From: Azospirillum thiophilum
GTDB lineage: Bacteria; Pseudomonadota; Alphaproteobacteria; Azospirillales; Azospirillaceae
Direction of reading: 5' to 3'
DNA length: 64,000 nt
NCBI RefSeq assembly: GCF_001305595.1
Contig: NZ_CP012401.1
Span: 1,809,001 to 1,873,000 of the forward strand
Shown here: positions 25,107 through 34,199 of the stretch, piece after piece
Numbering within the stretch: position 1 is the stretch's first letter
Layout: every line of letters begins with the position of its first letter
Made by a program: the position numbers and the translations under genes
The notes under the pieces: generated by a model
The model's database searches: none
Told to the model about the DNA's origin: nothing
The model's input: only the letters and a program-made list of their open reading frames with translations

Positions 25107-25878
25107 CGATTGGCACCCAGACGGGCGACCAGCAGACCCAGGCTGTCCGTCGGCTTCGGCTGGTAGGGCTGCTGCGGCTGGGCGGAGGCCTTGCCGGCTG
25201 CCGGCGCAGCTGCGGGGACAGGGGCCGGCGGCATCGGCCGGGCGGCCAGTTCGGTCGACCGGGGCGCGGTCGGGGCGCCGGGCGCCAGCTTGCCGGTGGA
25301 GGCGCGGTCGGCGGCGGGCTTCTCCGGGGCCTTCTCGACCGGCGCGCGGGCGTTGCCCGGCACCAGCGCCGACGGCTTGATCCGGTTGACGCGGCTCGGG
25401 TCGGCAATGCTGCCGGAGGAGGGCAGGGCGGCGGGGACCGCCACCGGGGCGCTGACCGGGACGATGCCGGAGGCCGCGGCGGTCGGCAGGCCAGCCGGCG
25501 CACGGACGACGGCGACCTGCGGCGCGCCGCTGTCAGGCGCACGGACCATCGGCGGCAGCGGTGCCGCGCCGGGCAGGGGGGGGGCGGCTGAACGGCATCG
25601 CCCGGCCGCATCGGGATCGCGTCCATCGCCATGAACTGGCGCGGTTCGGTCGGCTGCATCGCCAGATAGGCGTGCGCCATCTGCTCCAGCTTGGTGGGGT
25701 CGTTCAGATAGCTCCACTCGGCCTTCAGGACCTGGATGGACTCCTGTTCCTGGATGATCTTGCGGTTCAGCCCGGCGAGCTTCTCCTCGAGATCCTGAAC
25801 GTCATAGCTGGTCTGGAACAGCACGCCGCCGGCGGCGGCGATCAGGCCTCCCCAGAAAAGCCAGGTCTTGCCTTTCAT
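25103..25878 (-). CDS. ftsL: Cell division protein FtsL, apparent frameshift, long C-terminal extension
   Basis: FtsL is a small bitopic protein that forms a coiled coil with FtsB and binds FtsQ and FtsW/FtsI. Starting at ATG 25878 (overlapping the rsmH stop), the protein shows a membrane helix ([16 protein letters not shown]), a coiled coil with heptads ([20 protein letters not shown]) and the conserved [18 protein letters not shown]. The frame then breaks at a run of nine G on the plus strand (25576-25584). One extra C there joins it to a Pro/Ala-rich region ending [13 protein letters not shown], whose TGA overlaps the ftsI ATG. The extension of ~150 residues after the coiled coil is unusual compared with ~120-aa FtsL proteins. 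Confidence 0.88.
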
Positions 25879-26864
25879 GCTGCCTCCTTGCCGGGCGCCG
25901 GGAACGCGGCCGCCTCGGTACGTTCAGCCGCGCGCAGCCGGGCAGACCGGGCGCGAGGGTTGTTGCGGGCTTCGGCGTCGCTCGGGTCCACGGGTTTCCG
26001 GGAGAGCAGTCGGAAGGATGAGTGGTGCGCCGCGACCGCGGTCACGGGCGTATGGCGGGACGGGGAGGCGGGCGGCGAGGAGCGGTCCCGCAGGAACGCC
26101 TTGACCTCGCGGTCCTCCAGCGAATGGAAGGAGACGACGGCCAGACGCCCGCCGGGCGCCAGCAGCGACTCGGCGGCGGACAGGCCGCGCCGCAGTTCGC
26201 CCAGCTCGTCGTTCACATGGATGCGCAGGGCCTGGAAGGTCCGGGTGGCCGGATCGATCGCGTCGCCCTTCCCCTTCGGCACCACCGAGCGGACGATGTC
26301 GGCCAGCCGCGCCGTGCGCTCGATCGGCGAGTCGCGGCGGGCGGCCACGATGGCCCGGGCGACGCGCCGCGCCATCCGTTCCTCGCCCAGGTGATAGACG
26401 ATGTCGGCCAGCTCGGCCTCGCCGGCCGTGTTGACCACGTCGGCGGCGGTCGGCCCATCCCGTCCCATCCGCATGTCGAGCGGGCCGTCGAAGCGGAAGG
26501 AGAAGCCGCGTTCCGGCTCGTCGATCTGGGGGGAGGAGACGCCGACGTCGAGCGCCACGCCGTCGACCTTCGCGACGCCATGTTCCGCCAGCAGCCGGTC
26601 CGCCACCAGCCGGTCCATGTCGCCGAACCGGCCCTCGATCACCTCCAGCCGGCCGGGGAAGGCCTGGGCCAGGGCGCGGCCGCGCTCGATCGCCGCGGGG
26701 TCGCGGTCGATGCCGATGACACGGCAGGAGGCCGATTCGAGAAGGGCGCGGCTGTAGCCGCCGGCACCGAAGGTGCCGTCGACATAGATGCCGCCGTCGC
26801 GCGGGGCGAGCGCGGCGATCACCTCGGCCAGCATCACCGGGATATGGACCGGGGCGGCGGTCAT
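25875..26864 (-). CDS. rsmH: 16S rRNA (cytosine1402-N4)-methyltransferase RsmH (MraW)
   Basis: RsmH methylates N4 of C1402 in the decoding centre of 16S rRNA with S-adenosylmethionine. The sequence has [13 protein letters not shown], the SAM-binding [46 protein letters not shown] and [16 protein letters not shown]. The C-terminal [22 protein letters not shown] is the usual RNA-binding tail. At 329 aa it is the normal size. It is coupled to mraZ upstream and ftsL downstream by ATGA overlaps. Confidence 0.97.
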   Translation of the reverse strand: MTAAPVHIPVMLAEVIAALAPRDGGIYVDGTFGAGGYSRALLESASCRVIGIDRDPAAIERGRALAQAFPGRLEVIEGRFGDMDRLVADRLLAEHGVAKVDGVALDVGVSSPQIDEPERGFSFRFDGPLDMRMGRDGPTAADVVNTAGEAELADIVYHLGEERMARRVARAIVAARRDSPIERTARLADIVRSVVPKGKGDAIDPATRTFQALRIHVNDELGELRRGLSAAESLLAPGGRLAVVSFHSLEDREVKAFLRDRSSPPASPSRHTPVTAVAAHHSSFRLLSRKPVDPSDAEARNNPRARSARLRAAERTEAAAFPAPGKEAA

Positions 26865-27358
26865 GCGCCCTCCCCGCTCCGGCTGGCGGCGCCGCGCGAC
26901 GCCTTGGCGACGATCTGGCTGAGCGAGATGTCCTTGCGCACGACCTGCTCGCGCAGCGCGGCTTCGTGGGCCTTCAAGGCGTTGGGTTCCCAAAGTTGGA
27001 AGGTCTTGCGGCGGCCGATGAAGGCCGCCTCTTCGCCGATGCCGGCGAACTCCGCCAGCTCCCTGGGCAGGACGATGCGGCCTTCGGCGTCGAGGGAGAC
27101 GGGGATCAGCTTGCCGAAGATGAAGGTCTCGATCATGTCGCGCTCGTCGGCATCGAGGTCGGGGGATTCGAGGCTTTCGGAGAGGACGTCGAGATAGTCC
27201 TGGTCGGCGCCTTCCAGCGCCTGGTGGTTCAGCGAGGGCCAGAGATAGACGGTGTTGGCCGCCGAGCTTTTGGCAAGCGACTGCCGGAACTGTGCCGGGA
27301 TGGACACACGCCCTTTCCTGTCAACCTTATTGACGTATGTGGACAGGAAAACGGCCAT
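26861..27358 (-). CDS. mraZ: Transcriptional regulator MraZ
   Basis: MraZ is a DNA-binding protein of the AbrB/MazE-like swapped-hairpin fold that represses its own dcw operon in E. coli through TGGGN repeats. Two MraZ domains are seen: [22 protein letters not shown] (written here as the first repeat, residues ~4-25) and [20 protein letters not shown] (~residues 95-115). The length (165 aa) is slightly above the usual ~150. ATG 27358 gives the conserved MAVFLSTY start, and upstream in-frame codons are unconserved. Arrays of TGGG at a 10-base period lie ~110 bases upstream. Confidence 0.95.
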   Translation of the reverse strand: MAVFLSTYVNKVDRKGRVSIPAQFRQSLAKSSAANTVYLWPSLNHQALEGADQDYLDVLSESLESPDLDADERDMIETFIFGKLIPVSLDAEGRIVLPRELAEFAGIGEEAAFIGRRKTFQLWEPNALKAHEAALREQVVRKDISLSQIVAKASRGAASRSGEGA

Positions 27359-27466
27359 CGGCCCGGTGGTCCCCCCTGTTATCCCCCGACCCCGCCATGC
27401 GCGGTCGGGTGCCCCGCGCCAGCTCCGCTTGACCCATTCGGCTCCCGCCCCAGGTGTTAACCAAAA

Positions 27467-27521
27467 TGGGTAAGAGCCCCCCTTAAATGGGCATTCTTGG
27501 GATAGCATGGGACGGCATGGG
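27467..27521. promoter_or_regulatory. Candidate MraZ operator: TGGG repeats every 10 bases
   Basis: On the plus strand TGGG occurs at 27488, 27498, 27508 and 27518, an exact 10-base period, and once more at 27467, 21 bases earlier. The E. coli MraZ site is a set of TGGGN repeats with 5-base spacers, the same period. The array lies 109-163 bases upstream of the mraZ start. The repeats read TGGG on the strand opposite to mraZ. Confidence 0.7.
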
Positions 27522-27643
27522 CGTCAACGCTCCCCCGAGTATTCAGACGGGGGTGTCAAGACTTTTGGGTGACGCTGTGGCATCCGGGCAAGTTGGTGTA
27601 CGAAATCTCAGTATCCTCGCAGTATTGTGCTGGACTCTGCCGA

Positions 27644-27830
27644 TGTGGATAAGGTTATCCACACGCGTTCCTCAAATGTTCCGACACTTTAATAAAATGC
27701 AGGCGTTCCATAGTTTCTCGGGCGCACGAATCGACCCGTGCGAACGGCATAGGTCTTTGGGTGGGGACGTGTGGTCGATCATGGGACAGCATGGGAATGC
27801 GCCCCACACTTATCCACCGGCTGTGGATTA
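27644..27830. other. Cluster of DnaA boxes (candidate replication origin or DnaA-regulated site)
   Basis: Two perfect DnaA boxes face each other in TGTGGATAAGGTTATCCACA at 27644-27663. TTATCCACC (27810-27818) and TGTGGATTA (27822-27830) form a second, near-consensus inverted pair. Further partial matches (TGTGGACG) lie near 27843 and 27943. The DNA between them includes an AT-richer stretch around 27685-27720. The region has no gene between mraZ and rnpB. TGGG repeats (27762, 27782, 27792, with TGGT at 27772) are interleaved. Confidence 0.6.
27762..27795. promoter_or_regulatory. Second TGGG array at 10-base period
   Basis: TGGG at 27762, 27782 and 27792 with a degenerate TGGT at 27772 keeps the same 10-base register seen in the first array about 240 bases nearer mraZ. 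It may be an auxiliary MraZ site, or part of the DnaA-box region around it. Confidence 0.4.
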
Positions 27831-28003
27831 GTCTGGGGAAAATGTGGACGGGACCGTGGACGGTTCGGGGATGACCGTTAAAAAGCCGGGCGGGGAGCCA
27901 AGTGTGAGGGTGGCAGGAGGCAGGCCATATCGTCGCAGGGCTGTGGACGACGCCCATTCCGTCCCATCCCCGGGCAAGGCGGGCGCATGGGCGGGTACCC
28001 CCC

Positions 28004-28027
28004 ATGGGTCGTCATGGGACGACCCAT
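28004..28027. repeat. Perfect inverted repeat downstream of rnpB
   Basis: ATGGGTCGTC and its exact complement GACGACCCAT flank a 4-base centre. It lies just beyond the 3' end of rnpB (transcribed leftward) and contains TGGG motifs. There is no T run, so it is not a classical terminator. It could be an operator or an RNA-processing hairpin. Confidence 0.55.
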
Positions 28028-28083
28028 GGATGCGGCTCGACCGGGCCCAAACGGGACGGAAGAGCCGGGAATAGGGGGGAAAA

Positions 28084-28489
<406 letters not shown>

Positions 28490-28585
28490 GGTCGTTCATA
28501 TAGGGAAGCGGCCGTGGGGGCAAATCCCAAATCCGGGGCGCCGCGTGAAATCGGGCCTGCCCGGCGCTTGCCGGGAAGACCGGCG

Positions 28586-29278
28586 TCACCGTCCGGTCAG
28601 CCGCAGCAGGGCGCGCAGGCTTCGCAGCGTTCCGGCGTCGGCGGCGCCTGTCAGCCTGCCGGGATGGAAATGGCGCTGGAAGGCCAGCAGCGCCCTCGGC
28701 TCGGCCGGGTCGTAGCCGTAGCGTCCCAGCAGGGCGGGGATCTCCGCATCCGCAACGGGACCGTCGTCTGCCTGGAACGGCGTGGGCCAGATCCCGATGC
28801 CCTGGGCGGCGAGGCCGGGCCAGTCGAACAGTTCGCCCGGATCCTCCTTGCGGTCCGGGGCGACGTCGCTGTGGCCCAGCACGTCGGCGGGGGCGATGGC
28901 GTGCCGCGCGACGATGCCGCGGCAGAGCTCCGCGACCGCCGCCATCTGGACGGGCGGAAAGGGGCGATAGCCGAACTCGTGGCCGGGATTGACGATCTCG
29001 ACGCCGATGGAACGGCCGTTGACGTCCCCGGCCCCGCGCCAGCTCGACCGGCCGGCATGCCAGGCACGGCGGTCTTCCGGGACATGGGCATAGACGGTGC
29101 CGTCCTCGTCCACCGTGTAATGGGCGCTGACCTGGGACGCCGGGTCGCACAGCCGGTCCAGCGCGTGCGCGGCGGTGGGCATGCCGGTGTAATGCAGGAT
29201 CAGAAGCTCGACCCGCGCATCCGCGGCCCGCGGGCCATGGTTGGGGGAAGGGCGGTCGATCCGGCGGAAGCTGCTCAT
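28586..29278 (-). CDS. N-acetylmuramoyl-L-alanine amidase, AmpD/Amidase_2 type with peptidoglycan-binding domain
   Basis: This zinc amidase cleaves the bond between MurNAc and L-Ala. AmpD proteins use this to recycle anhydro-muropeptides in the cytoplasm. The 230-residue protein shows the zinc ligands in ELLILHYTGM (first His) and VLGHSDVAPDRKEDPG (second His and Asp). Catalytic-site residues appear in VSAHYTVDEDGTVY and AWHAGRSSWRG. The last ~70 residues look like a PG_binding_1 helix bundle (LLGRYGYDPAEP...LLAFQRHF). No signal peptide is seen, so a cytoplasmic recycling role is favoured. It lies seven bases upstream of nothing on its own strand except rnpB and follows the EamA gene by eight bases, so it is probably co-transcribed with it. 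Confidence 0.88.
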   Translation of the reverse strand: MSSFRRIDRPSPNHGPRAADARVELLILHYTGMPTAAHALDRLCDPASQVSAHYTVDEDGTVYAHVPEDRRAWHAGRSSWRGAGDVNGRSIGVEIVNPGHEFGYRPFPPVQMAAVAELCRGIVARHAIAPADVLGHSDVAPDRKEDPGELFDWPGLAAQGIGIWPTPFQADDGPVADAEIPALLGRYGYDPAEPRALLAFQRHFHPGRLTGAADAGTLRSLRALLRLTGR

Positions 29279-29285
29279 GTCGGCA

Positions 29286-30164
29286 TCAGGTCGGGTTGGT
29301 GACCGTCTCGCTGACGGTGCGCGGGCGCCGCTTCACGATCACAGCCACGCCGCCCACGGTCAACAGCCCGCCGATGGCGAGGTTGACCGTCAGCGGATCG
29401 CCCATCAGCAGGGCGCCGGACGCGACGCCGAAGACCGGCACGGTCAGCAGATACGGCATGGTCTGGTTGACGTCGTAGCGCCCCAGCAGCGGATACCACA
29501 GCCCATAGGCGACGATGGTGACGCCGACCGCCATGTAGACGATCGAGGCCCAGCCGACCCAGGTCGAGTTGGCGAGTGCGGCCATCTGTCCCTGTTCCAT
29601 CAGCAGCGACAGGCCCAGCAGCTGCGGCATGGCGAACAGCGCCATCCAGCCGTTGACGGCGAAGCCGTTCACCGATCCGATCAGCTTCATCTGCACGCTG
29701 GCCACGGCGAAGGCGACGCTGGCCGCCAGGATCAGCAGCAGCGAATGGAGCGACTCGCCCAGCCGCGGTTCGCCCGCGATCACCGCCACGCCGGCGAAGG
29801 CGGCGGCCATGCCGATGCCGCGGCGCCAGCCCAGCCTGTCCTTGAACACCAGCGCCGCCAGCAGGGACGAGAAGGGCACCTGCGCCTGTGCCGCCAGCGA
29901 GGCGGTCGCGGCGTCGATGCCCTTCAGCCCGCTGAACATCATCGGGAAATGGATGCTGCCCAGCGTCACCGACAGCAGCACGATCTTCCACAGCTTGTCG
30001 CGGGGAATGCGGAAGAAGGGGACGATCAGCGCCGCCACCAGGGCGAAGCGGATGAACATCACGAAAAGCGGCGGGAATTCGGCCAGCGCCCATTTCGCGA
30101 CGACGAAATTCAGCCCCCACAACGCCATCACCAAGAGTGCCTGGAGGGTGTGGGCGAGGCTCAT
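29286..30164 (-). CDS. EamA/DMT-family transporter
   Basis: A 292-residue inner-membrane protein with about ten hydrophobic segments arranged as two EamA repeats. MALWGLNFVVAKWAL begins the first, and a second similar unit starts near VAFAVASVQMKLIG. This superfamily exports small metabolites or amino acids, and the substrate cannot be told from sequence. The ATG at 30164 overlaps the stop of the ABC-F gene (ATGA), so they are translated together. The C-terminus is a short basic tail (VKRRPRTVSETVTNPT). Confidence 0.88.
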   Translation of the reverse strand: MSLAHTLQALLVMALWGLNFVVAKWALAEFPPLFVMFIRFALVAALIVPFFRIPRDKLWKIVLLSVTLGSIHFPMMFSGLKGIDAATASLAAQAQVPFSSLLAALVFKDRLGWRRGIGMAAAFAGVAVIAGEPRLGESLHSLLLILAASVAFAVASVQMKLIGSVNGFAVNGWMALFAMPQLLGLSLLMEQGQMAALANSTWVGWASIVYMAVGVTIVAYGLWYPLLGRYDVNQTMPYLLTVPVFGVASGALLMGDPLTVNLAIGGLLTVGGVAVIVKRRPRTVSETVTNPT

Positions 30165-31990
30165 CCCCGGCCGCCTTCCAGATCCTCGCGCATCGCCTCC
30201 AGCTCCAGCCAGCGCTCCTCCGCCGCGGCCAGGGCGTCCTGTTTGGCGTGCAGCTGCTCGCTGGTCTTCTGGAACTTGGCGGGGTCGCGGGTGAACAGGT
30301 CGGGATCGGACATCGCCTTCTCCAGCTTGGCAATCTCGGCCCCCAGCCCGTCCATGCGGGCCGGCAACTCGTCCAGTTCGCGCTGGTCCTTGTAGCTCAG
30401 CTTGCCGCGCGGCTTGGCGGCCATGGCGGGAGCCGTGGCGGTGGGCTTCGGCTTGGCCGCGGCGATGGGGGCCGCCTTGGCCGGGCGCTGCACCAGATAG
30501 TCGGAATAGCCGCCGGCATATTCGGTGGCGGTGCCGTCGCCCTCCAGCGCGATGGTGGCGGTCACCAGCCGGTCGAGGAAGTCGCGGTCGTGGCTGACCA
30601 GCAGCAGCGTTCCTTGATAGTCGCCCAGCACGTCCTCCAGCAGGTCCAGCGTGTCCATGTCGAGGTCGTTGGTCGGCTCGTCGAGGATCATCAGGTTGCT
30701 GGGCTTGGCGAACAGGCGGGCCAGCAGCAGCCGGTTGCGCTCGCCGCCCGACAATGCCTTGACCGGGCTGTCGAGCTGCCGGGTATCGAACAGGAAATCC
30801 TTGATGTAGCCGGCGACGTGGCGTGACTGGCCGTTGACCATCACCGCGTCGCCGCCGAAGGGGCACAGCACCTTGCGAATGGTGTCCTCCGGGTCCAGCC
30901 CCTCGCGCCGCTGGTCGAAATAGGCGGTGTCGAGGTTGGTCCCCAGCTTCACCGTGCCCTCGTCGGGCGCCAGCTGTCCGGTCAGCATCTTCAGCAGGGT
31001 CGATTTGCCGGCGCCGTTCGGCCCGATCAGCCCGACCCGGTCGCCGCGCAGGATGCGGGTCGAGAAGTTCCGCACGATGGTCTTGCGGCCCTCGGGGGTG
31101 TCGAAGCCCTTGGCGATCCCGGTGGCCTCGATCACCAGCCGGCCGCCGCGCTCGGCCTCGGCAATGGCGAGCTTGGCCTGCTGGCCGCCCTTGATCTGCT
31201 CGGCCCGCACGCCGCGCAGGTCCAGCAGGTTGCGCACGCGCCCCATGTTGCGGGTGCGCCGGGCCGAGATGCCCTCGCGCAGCCACTTCATCTCGCTTTC
31301 GATCTTGCGGTCCAGCTTGTGGGCCGCGGCCTCCTCGGACTCGAACACCTCTGCCTGCCAGCTCTCGAAATCGGAGAAGCCGCGGTCGGTCGCGCGCACC
31401 GTGCCGCGGTCGAGCCACAGCGTGCGCCGGGCCAGCCGGTTCAGGAAGGCACGGTCGTGGCTGATCAGCAGCAGCCCGCCGCGGAAGGACAGCAGTTCGC
31501 CCTCCAGCCACTCGATGGTGGGGAGGTCGAGATGGTTGGTCGGCTCGTCCAGCAGCATGACGTCGGGATTTCCGACCAGCGTGCGGGCCAGCGCGGTGCG
31601 GCGCGACTCGCCGCCCGACAGGGTGCGGGGATCGCGCCCGCCATCCACCTGCAGCCGGTCCAGCACCGCCTCGACCCGGTGGGCCTCGTCCTGTTCGTCG
31701 GCAGGCAGGCCCTGCACCACATAATCGTGGACGGTGGCGCAGCCGGTGAAGTCAGGCTCCTGCGGCAGATAGGCGATGCGGGCTCCCGGCTGGACGAAGA
31801 CGGTGCCGCCGTCCGGATGGATCATCCCGGCCAGCACCTTCATCAGCGTCGACTTGCCGGAGCCGTTGCGCCCGACCAGGCAGGCGCGGTCGCCGCGGGC
31901 GATCGACAGGTCGATGCCGTCGAACAGCGGGCCGCCGCCGAAGGTGACGGTGACGCCCTGGAGCGCCGTGATGGGTGCGGGAGGAGCCAT
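30161..31990 (-). CDS. ABC-F family ATPase (Uup-like)
   Basis: The protein has two ABC cassettes without membrane domains. Walker A sequences are GRNGSGKST and GPNGAGKST, signatures LSGGESRR and LSGGERNR, and Walker B segments VMLLDEPTNHLD and LMILDEPTNDLD. The inter-domain linker (ARRTRNMGRVRNLLDLR) is of the ABC-F type. A C-terminal coiled-coil region (residues ~530-605, KYKDQRELDEL-like and LHAKQDALAAAEERW) resembles Uup, which acts on ribosomes or DNA branch structures. At 609 aa it has normal Uup length. A ribosome-associated role is inferred from the family. Confidence 0.92.
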   Translation of the reverse strand: MAPPAPITALQGVTVTFGGGPLFDGIDLSIARGDRACLVGRNGSGKSTLMKVLAGMIHPDGGTVFVQPGARIAYLPQEPDFTGCATVHDYVVQGLPADEQDEAHRVEAVLDRLQVDGGRDPRTLSGGESRRTALARTLVGNPDVMLLDEPTNHLDLPTIEWLEGELLSFRGGLLLISHDRAFLNRLARRTLWLDRGTVRATDRGFSDFESWQAEVFESEEAAAHKLDRKIESEMKWLREGISARRTRNMGRVRNLLDLRGVRAEQIKGGQQAKLAIAEAERGGRLVIEATGIAKGFDTPEGRKTIVRNFSTRILRGDRVGLIGPNGAGKSTLLKMLTGQLAPDEGTVKLGTNLDTAYFDQRREGLDPEDTIRKVLCPFGGDAVMVNGQSRHVAGYIKDFLFDTRQLDSPVKALSGGERNRLLLARLFAKPSNLMILDEPTNDLDMDTLDLLEDVLGDYQGTLLLVSHDRDFLDRLVTATIALEGDGTATEYAGGYSDYLVQRPAKAAPIAAAKPKPTATAPAMAAKPRGKLSYKDQRELDELPARMDGLGAEIAKLEKAMSDPDLFTRDPAKFQKTSEQLHAKQDALAAAEERWLELEAMREDLEGGRG

Positions 31991-32105
31991 GGACCGTTCG
32001 TGTGCCGGAAGACTGAGGGGAAGGGATGGGTTATAGCGCGCCGTCCCCCTCCGCCGCGACCCGGAAAAACGGTTGGGCGGGTTGCGTCCTGCGGGCCGGG
32101 TCCGG

Positions 32106-33287
32106 TCAGGCCGCGGACCCGGCGGGAACCGCCGCCGGTCCGGCCGCCGGTCCGGCCATTGGTCCGGTTGGAGTCGCCACCTGCTGTTCCTGCATCTTGA
32201 AGCCGAAATAGGTGCCGTTGCTGATGCCGGTCAGGGCCAGCAGGTTGGCCGACAGCTCCGGCATGCCCAGCGTGCGGGTGACCTCGTAGAGGAAGGTGAT
32301 GCCCAGCACCATGGTCCAGGCCAGCAACTGCAGCCGGTGGATGTTGTAGCCGGCGGCATCGCTCAGCAGGTCGGGCAACAGCCCTTGCGACGGCGGATAG
32401 ATCTCGTCCAGGCTGGCTGCCATCGCCGCCCGGTCGGGTGGGGTCGCCGCGGCCGCGGCCTGATAGGCGTCTGCATGCTGCCGGCGCCGGCCGTCGTCGT
32501 CGCTCGGCCGGCGGTCCTGGAAGGCGGCGAGGACGGAGGTGCCGCCGACGATTCCCATCAGTGCCATGGTGCCGGTGGTGACGGTGTCCATCGACCCGGT
32601 GATGGTCAGGATACCGACATAGGAGGACGTGACGATCCCGCTCCACCACAGCAGTTGGAAGCGGGCGAGGCTGTAGGGCGCCCGGTAGCCGGCCGGCATC
32701 GGCACGCCGGCGATCGGGGTGATGGCGTCGGTGCGCCCGAAATGGCGGAAGAAGGCGAACAGGAACAGCGATGCCACCAGGGCGAACCAGATCGCCGCCA
32801 GCCCGAGGTCGCGCTCGCTGGCGCCCTGGATCGAAACCATCCTGGGCATGGTGGCGATGCCGCCGGTTGCCGGGCCGAAGGCGACCGGCAGGGTCTTGGC
32901 GCCTGCCAGACTGAAGAAGCCGTTGAAGGCCGCCTGCCAGGCCGCCCGCCGTTGTGCGGCCTCGTCGCCGCTGCCGGCGATCGAGGTGGAGGCGGTGCCT
33001 ACCAGCTCCCCCCTGGCGTTGCAGGCGAAGCTGGCGCGGGCTCCCGGAATGGTCTGGCCGTTGGCGACCAGGACCAGCCCCTGCGCGTTCATGGCCGTCG
33101 CCTGCGCCGTGCAGTCCGTACCGGCGGTCGGCGCCCCCAGCACCAGCGTGAGCGGCTGGCCCAGCACCAGCGGGCCGTCACCGCCTGGAAGGGACGTGGT
33201 CTGTGCGCCCGCGCCGCAGGCAGCGACCGCCGTCAGGACCGTTCCCAGAACCGCACCGAAGATCGTCCGGATGACCGTGCGCCGCAT
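32106..33287 (-). CDS. Unknown membrane protein with signal peptide (393 aa)
   Basis: I do not recognise a family. The N-terminus is a signal peptide (RTVIRTIFGAVLGTVLTAVA) followed by AAC, which could be a lipobox, or by a cleavage site after AGA. A ~120-residue extracytoplasmic domain follows. About four membrane segments come next (near LAAIWFALVASLFLFAFF, LLWWSGIVTSSYVGILTI, TMALMGIVGGTSVLAAF, LLAWTMVLGITFLYEV), with a charged, Gln/Ala-rich loop between the third and fourth. The C-terminus is a Gly-Pro-Ala repeat tail (residues ~375-393) encoded by short DNA repeats. It stands alone between rightward and leftward neighbours. Confidence 0.75.
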   Translation of the reverse strand: MRRTVIRTIFGAVLGTVLTAVAACGAGAQTTSLPGGDGPLVLGQPLTLVLGAPTAGTDCTAQATAMNAQGLVLVANGQTIPGARASFACNARGELVGTASTSIAGSGDEAAQRRAAWQAAFNGFFSLAGAKTLPVAFGPATGGIATMPRMVSIQGASERDLGLAAIWFALVASLFLFAFFRHFGRTDAITPIAGVPMPAGYRAPYSLARFQLLWWSGIVTSSYVGILTITGSMDTVTTGTMALMGIVGGTSVLAAFQDRRPSDDDGRRRQHADAYQAAAAATPPDRAAMAASLDEIYPPSQGLLPDLLSDAAGYNIHRLQLLAWTMVLGITFLYEVTRTLGMPELSANLLALTGISNGTYFGFKMQEQQVATPTGPMAGPAAGPAAVPAGSAA

Positions 33288-33416
33288 CGCCGTTCCGCTT
33301 CCCGATATCCGCGGGCCTTGCGTGACCCGCCCCGCCGGAACAATAAATCACGAGGCGGGAAAGAGGCTATCGGAAATCAACCTGGAATCGACGCGCTCCG
33401 TCCTGGTGCGCGGATA

Positions 33417-34199
33417 TCAGGACAGGGCGGCGGCGCCTTCCCGTTCGCGGCGGATGCGGTCGTAGGCGGCATTGACCAGCGCGAGTTTCTGGGTCGCCAG
33501 ATCGATGAATTCCTGCGGCATGCCCTGGGCCACCAGCCGGTCGGGATGGTGTTCGCGCGCCAGGGCACGATGGGCGGCCTTGATCTCCGCGCCGTCGGCA
33601 TGGCGCGGCACGCCCAGCACCGCATACGGATCGGACCCGGTGGGGGTGCCGGCCAGATGGTGCCCGGCGACGATGCGGCGGAACTCGGCCTCGTCGAATC
33701 CGAAGATCACCGCCACGGCGCGCAGATATTCGACCTCGGTGTCGTGCAGCTCGTCGTCCGCCTCGGCGATCATCAGCAGGCTGTCGAGCAGTTCCTCGAG
33801 CACCGCGTGCCGGTCCTCGAACAGGTTGGCGATCTGGCGGGCATACTCCTCGAACCCGTGGATGTCGCGGCGGGCGAGATCGAAGACGCGGCCGACATTC
33901 GCCAGCTCGTCGGCCGGGACGCGGAACAGCCGCTTGAAGGTGTCGACCTCGACCCGCTTCACCACCCCGTCGGCACGCGCCATCTTGGCGGCCAGCGCGA
34001 TCACGCCGATGGTGAAGGCGACGGTCTGCTTGGCCTCCTCCGCCTCGGCATGGCTCATCGGCTTGCGCGGCTCGTCCTTGGCGCCGCAGGGCGACCAGAT
34101 GTCCACCGCATGGCCGGCCATCCCGCTGAGCAGGGCACCCAGCGGCCCGCCGGCGAACAGCCCGGCCGCGCTGGCGAGAATCTTGCCCCAAATGCTCAT
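33417..34199 (-). CDS. TerB-domain protein with C-terminal J domain (DjlA-like)
   Basis: The 260-residue protein begins with a Gly/Ala-rich hydrophobic stretch (GKILASAAGLFAGGPLG). An all-helical TerB/DjlA-type domain follows (residues ~60-180, with acidic Asp/Glu positions in ARADGVVKRVEVD and IAEADDELHDTE). It ends with a DnaJ domain (DPYAVLGVPRHADGAEIKAAHRALAREHHPD). The HPD tripeptide needed to stimulate Hsp70 ATPase is intact. It is probably a co-chaperone for DnaK at or near the membrane. ATG 34199 has a short 5' gap to the divergent acetyltransferase gene. Confidence 0.88.
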   Translation of the reverse strand: MSIWGKILASAAGLFAGGPLGALLSGMAGHAVDIWSPCGAKDEPRKPMSHAEAEEAKQTVAFTIGVIALAAKMARADGVVKRVEVDTFKRLFRVPADELANVGRVFDLARRDIHGFEEYARQIANLFEDRHAVLEELLDSLLMIAEADDELHDTEVEYLRAVAVIFGFDEAEFRRIVAGHHLAGTPTGSDPYAVLGVPRHADGAEIKAAHRALAREHHPDRLVAQGMPQEFIDLATQKLALVNAAYDRIRREREGAAALS

